NCBI GenBank assembly: GCA_015486615.1
Contig: WFRI01000017.1
Span: 1-41,622 of the forward strand
Direction of reading: 5' to 3'
Source of the DNA: Candidatus Omnitrophota bacterium
GTDB lineage: Bacteria; Omnitrophota; Gorgyraeia; Duberdicusellales; Duberdicusellaceae
DNA length: 41,622 nt
The notes below the pieces were generated by a model. The model searched no databases. It was not told the origin of the DNA and was given only the letters and a program-made list of their open reading frames with translations. Positions 40,695-41,622 of the stretch are shown here, piece after piece (the stretch's first letter is position 1; every line of letters begins with the position of its first letter). Position numbers and translations under genes: made by a program.

Positions 40695-41286
40695 TATAGC
40701 AATTTTTGCTTCAGGCAGCGGAAGTAATTTTGAAGCAATAACAAAATATCTGCAGAAAAGAAAAACCGCAAAAGTATCCCTGCTTATATACGACAACTCT
40801 AAAGCCTATGCGAGGATAAGAGCGGAAAAACTAAAAGTAAAATCTGTATTCGTCAATCCCAAGAAATTCAAGAGTAAGGAAGCGTTTGAAAAAGAACTAA
40901 TTAAAATACTCAAAGCCTATAAAATAAAAGCCGTAATCCTGGCCGGGTTTATGAGGATATTAAGCCCTTATTTTGTCCAAAGTTTTGCTAACCGGATAAT
41001 TAACATCCACCCTTCCCTTTTGCCGGCTTTCAAAGGAACAGACGCCATAAAAAAAGCCTACCTGTACTCCGTAAAGATTACCGGGATAACTGTGCACTTT
41101 GTAGATAAAAAAATAGACCACGGCCCAATTATCTGGCAGGAACCAGTAAAAGTTACCCCGCAGGACACCTTAAAAACATTAGAGGAAAAAATACATAAAA
41201 CAGAACACAAAATATACCCTAAAATAGTAGAATATTTCTGCCGGGGCAGGATTAAAATAAAAAGAAGGAAGGTAGAAATTGCATAG
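40687..41286 (+). CDS. purN: Phosphoribosylglycinamide formyltransferase
   Basis: 199-aa ORF; 'IAIFASGSGSNFEAI', 'VILAGFMRILSPYFVQSFANRIINIHPSLLPAFKG', 'VHFVDKKIDHGPII'. Confidence 0.96.
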   Translation: MVNIAIFASGSGSNFEAITKYLQKRKTAKVSLLIYDNSKAYARIRAEKLKVKSVFVNPKKFKSKEAFEKELIKILKAYKIKAVILAGFMRILSPYFVQSFANRIINIHPSLLPAFKGTDAIKKAYLYSVKITGITVHFVDKKIDHGPIIWQEPVKVTPQDTLKTLEEKIHKTEHKIYPKIVEYFCRGRIKIKRRKVEIA

Positions 41287-41349
41287 GGAAATTACTCTTG
41301 AAATATTAACTGTGTTTTCTTAAATTTCTGATTATTCCAAGGAAAATAC

Positions 41350-41389
41350 AAATCAGGGACTGTTGCAAAATGCAACAGCACTTTGATTT
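41350..41389. other. Two-tier stem-loop between convergent purN and GT4
   Basis: aaatca-ggga-ctgttgca-aaa-tgcaacag-cact-tgattt; inner stem 8 bp, outer stem 6 bp; possible bidirectional terminator, weak T-tracts. Confidence 0.5.
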
Positions 41390-41488
41390 TAAAGGATTTT
41401 TCTGCCCGCAAGGCTAAGGAAAAACTATGAGAAAAGATTTCTAAATGCCGGTACTTTTTAAGAGACAAACCCCTTTAGAGAATTCTCT

Positions 41489-41622
41489 CTACAGGATAAA
41501 CTGGGAATAGACTTCCAATGTCCGGGAAAGCATTCTTTCTAAAGAGAATTTTTCTTTTACGCAAGCCAAAGATGAGTTTTTAAGTTTTTCCCTCAGATGT
41601 TTGTCGCTGAAAATTTTTATGA
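41489..41622 (-). CDS. C-terminus of a GT4-family glycosyltransferase (truncated by window edge)
   Basis: My own reading of the minus strand: IKIFSDKHLREKLKNSSLACVKEKFSLERMLSRTLEVYSQFIL*, typical GT4 tail (E+FSLERM..TLEVY). Confidence 0.75.
   Translation of the reverse strand, partial: IKIFSDKHLREKLKNSSLACVKEKFSLERMLSRTLEVYSQFIL

Noticed and set aside
41356-41378. gggactgttgcaaaatgcaac resembles IS6/IS26-type terminal repeats (GGCACTGTTGCAAA)
   Set aside because: No transposase, no second end and no target duplication seen; it reads better as a local hairpin.

Overview
41.6-kb bacterial window. No taxonomic marker was checked; the content would fit a Gram-negative candidate-phylum lineage such as Omnitrophota, which is inference only. 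About 0.3-34 kb is mostly minus-strand: three GT9 heptosyltransferase-like genes, an rsmB-like methyltransferase (+), a decayed GT2, an intact GT2, queA-DUF2905-ruvB-scpA-trpS, infB-nusA-rimP-proS-cpaF-ispG-rseP-dxr-cdsA-uppS, an OmpA-like lipoprotein with a coiled-coil partner, hppA, purA, a multidomain secreted redox/pseudo-phosphatase protein, serA, a class V aminotransferase, clpP, a PPIase-less trigger factor, lptB and an LptC-LptA-like protein. From about 34.2 to 41.3 kb there is a compact plus-strand unit: tRNA-Thr(CGT), MFS, rnfCDGEAB, RseC-like, purN. The right edge carries the C-terminus of a GT4. I see no CRISPR, phage, transposase or obvious new multigene system. The signals most worth following are (1) an intergenic heptanucleotide (rTCsAAy) composite repeat family with associated hairpins, (2) the 26231-27970 protein, a metallophosphatase-like fold that has lost its metal ligands, joined to Cys-rich and thioredoxin-like modules, (3) domain-stripped ProS, trigger factor and RnfB, (4) an orphan CpaF ATPase inside the core ispG-proS cluster, and (5) apparent CCGG over-representation.
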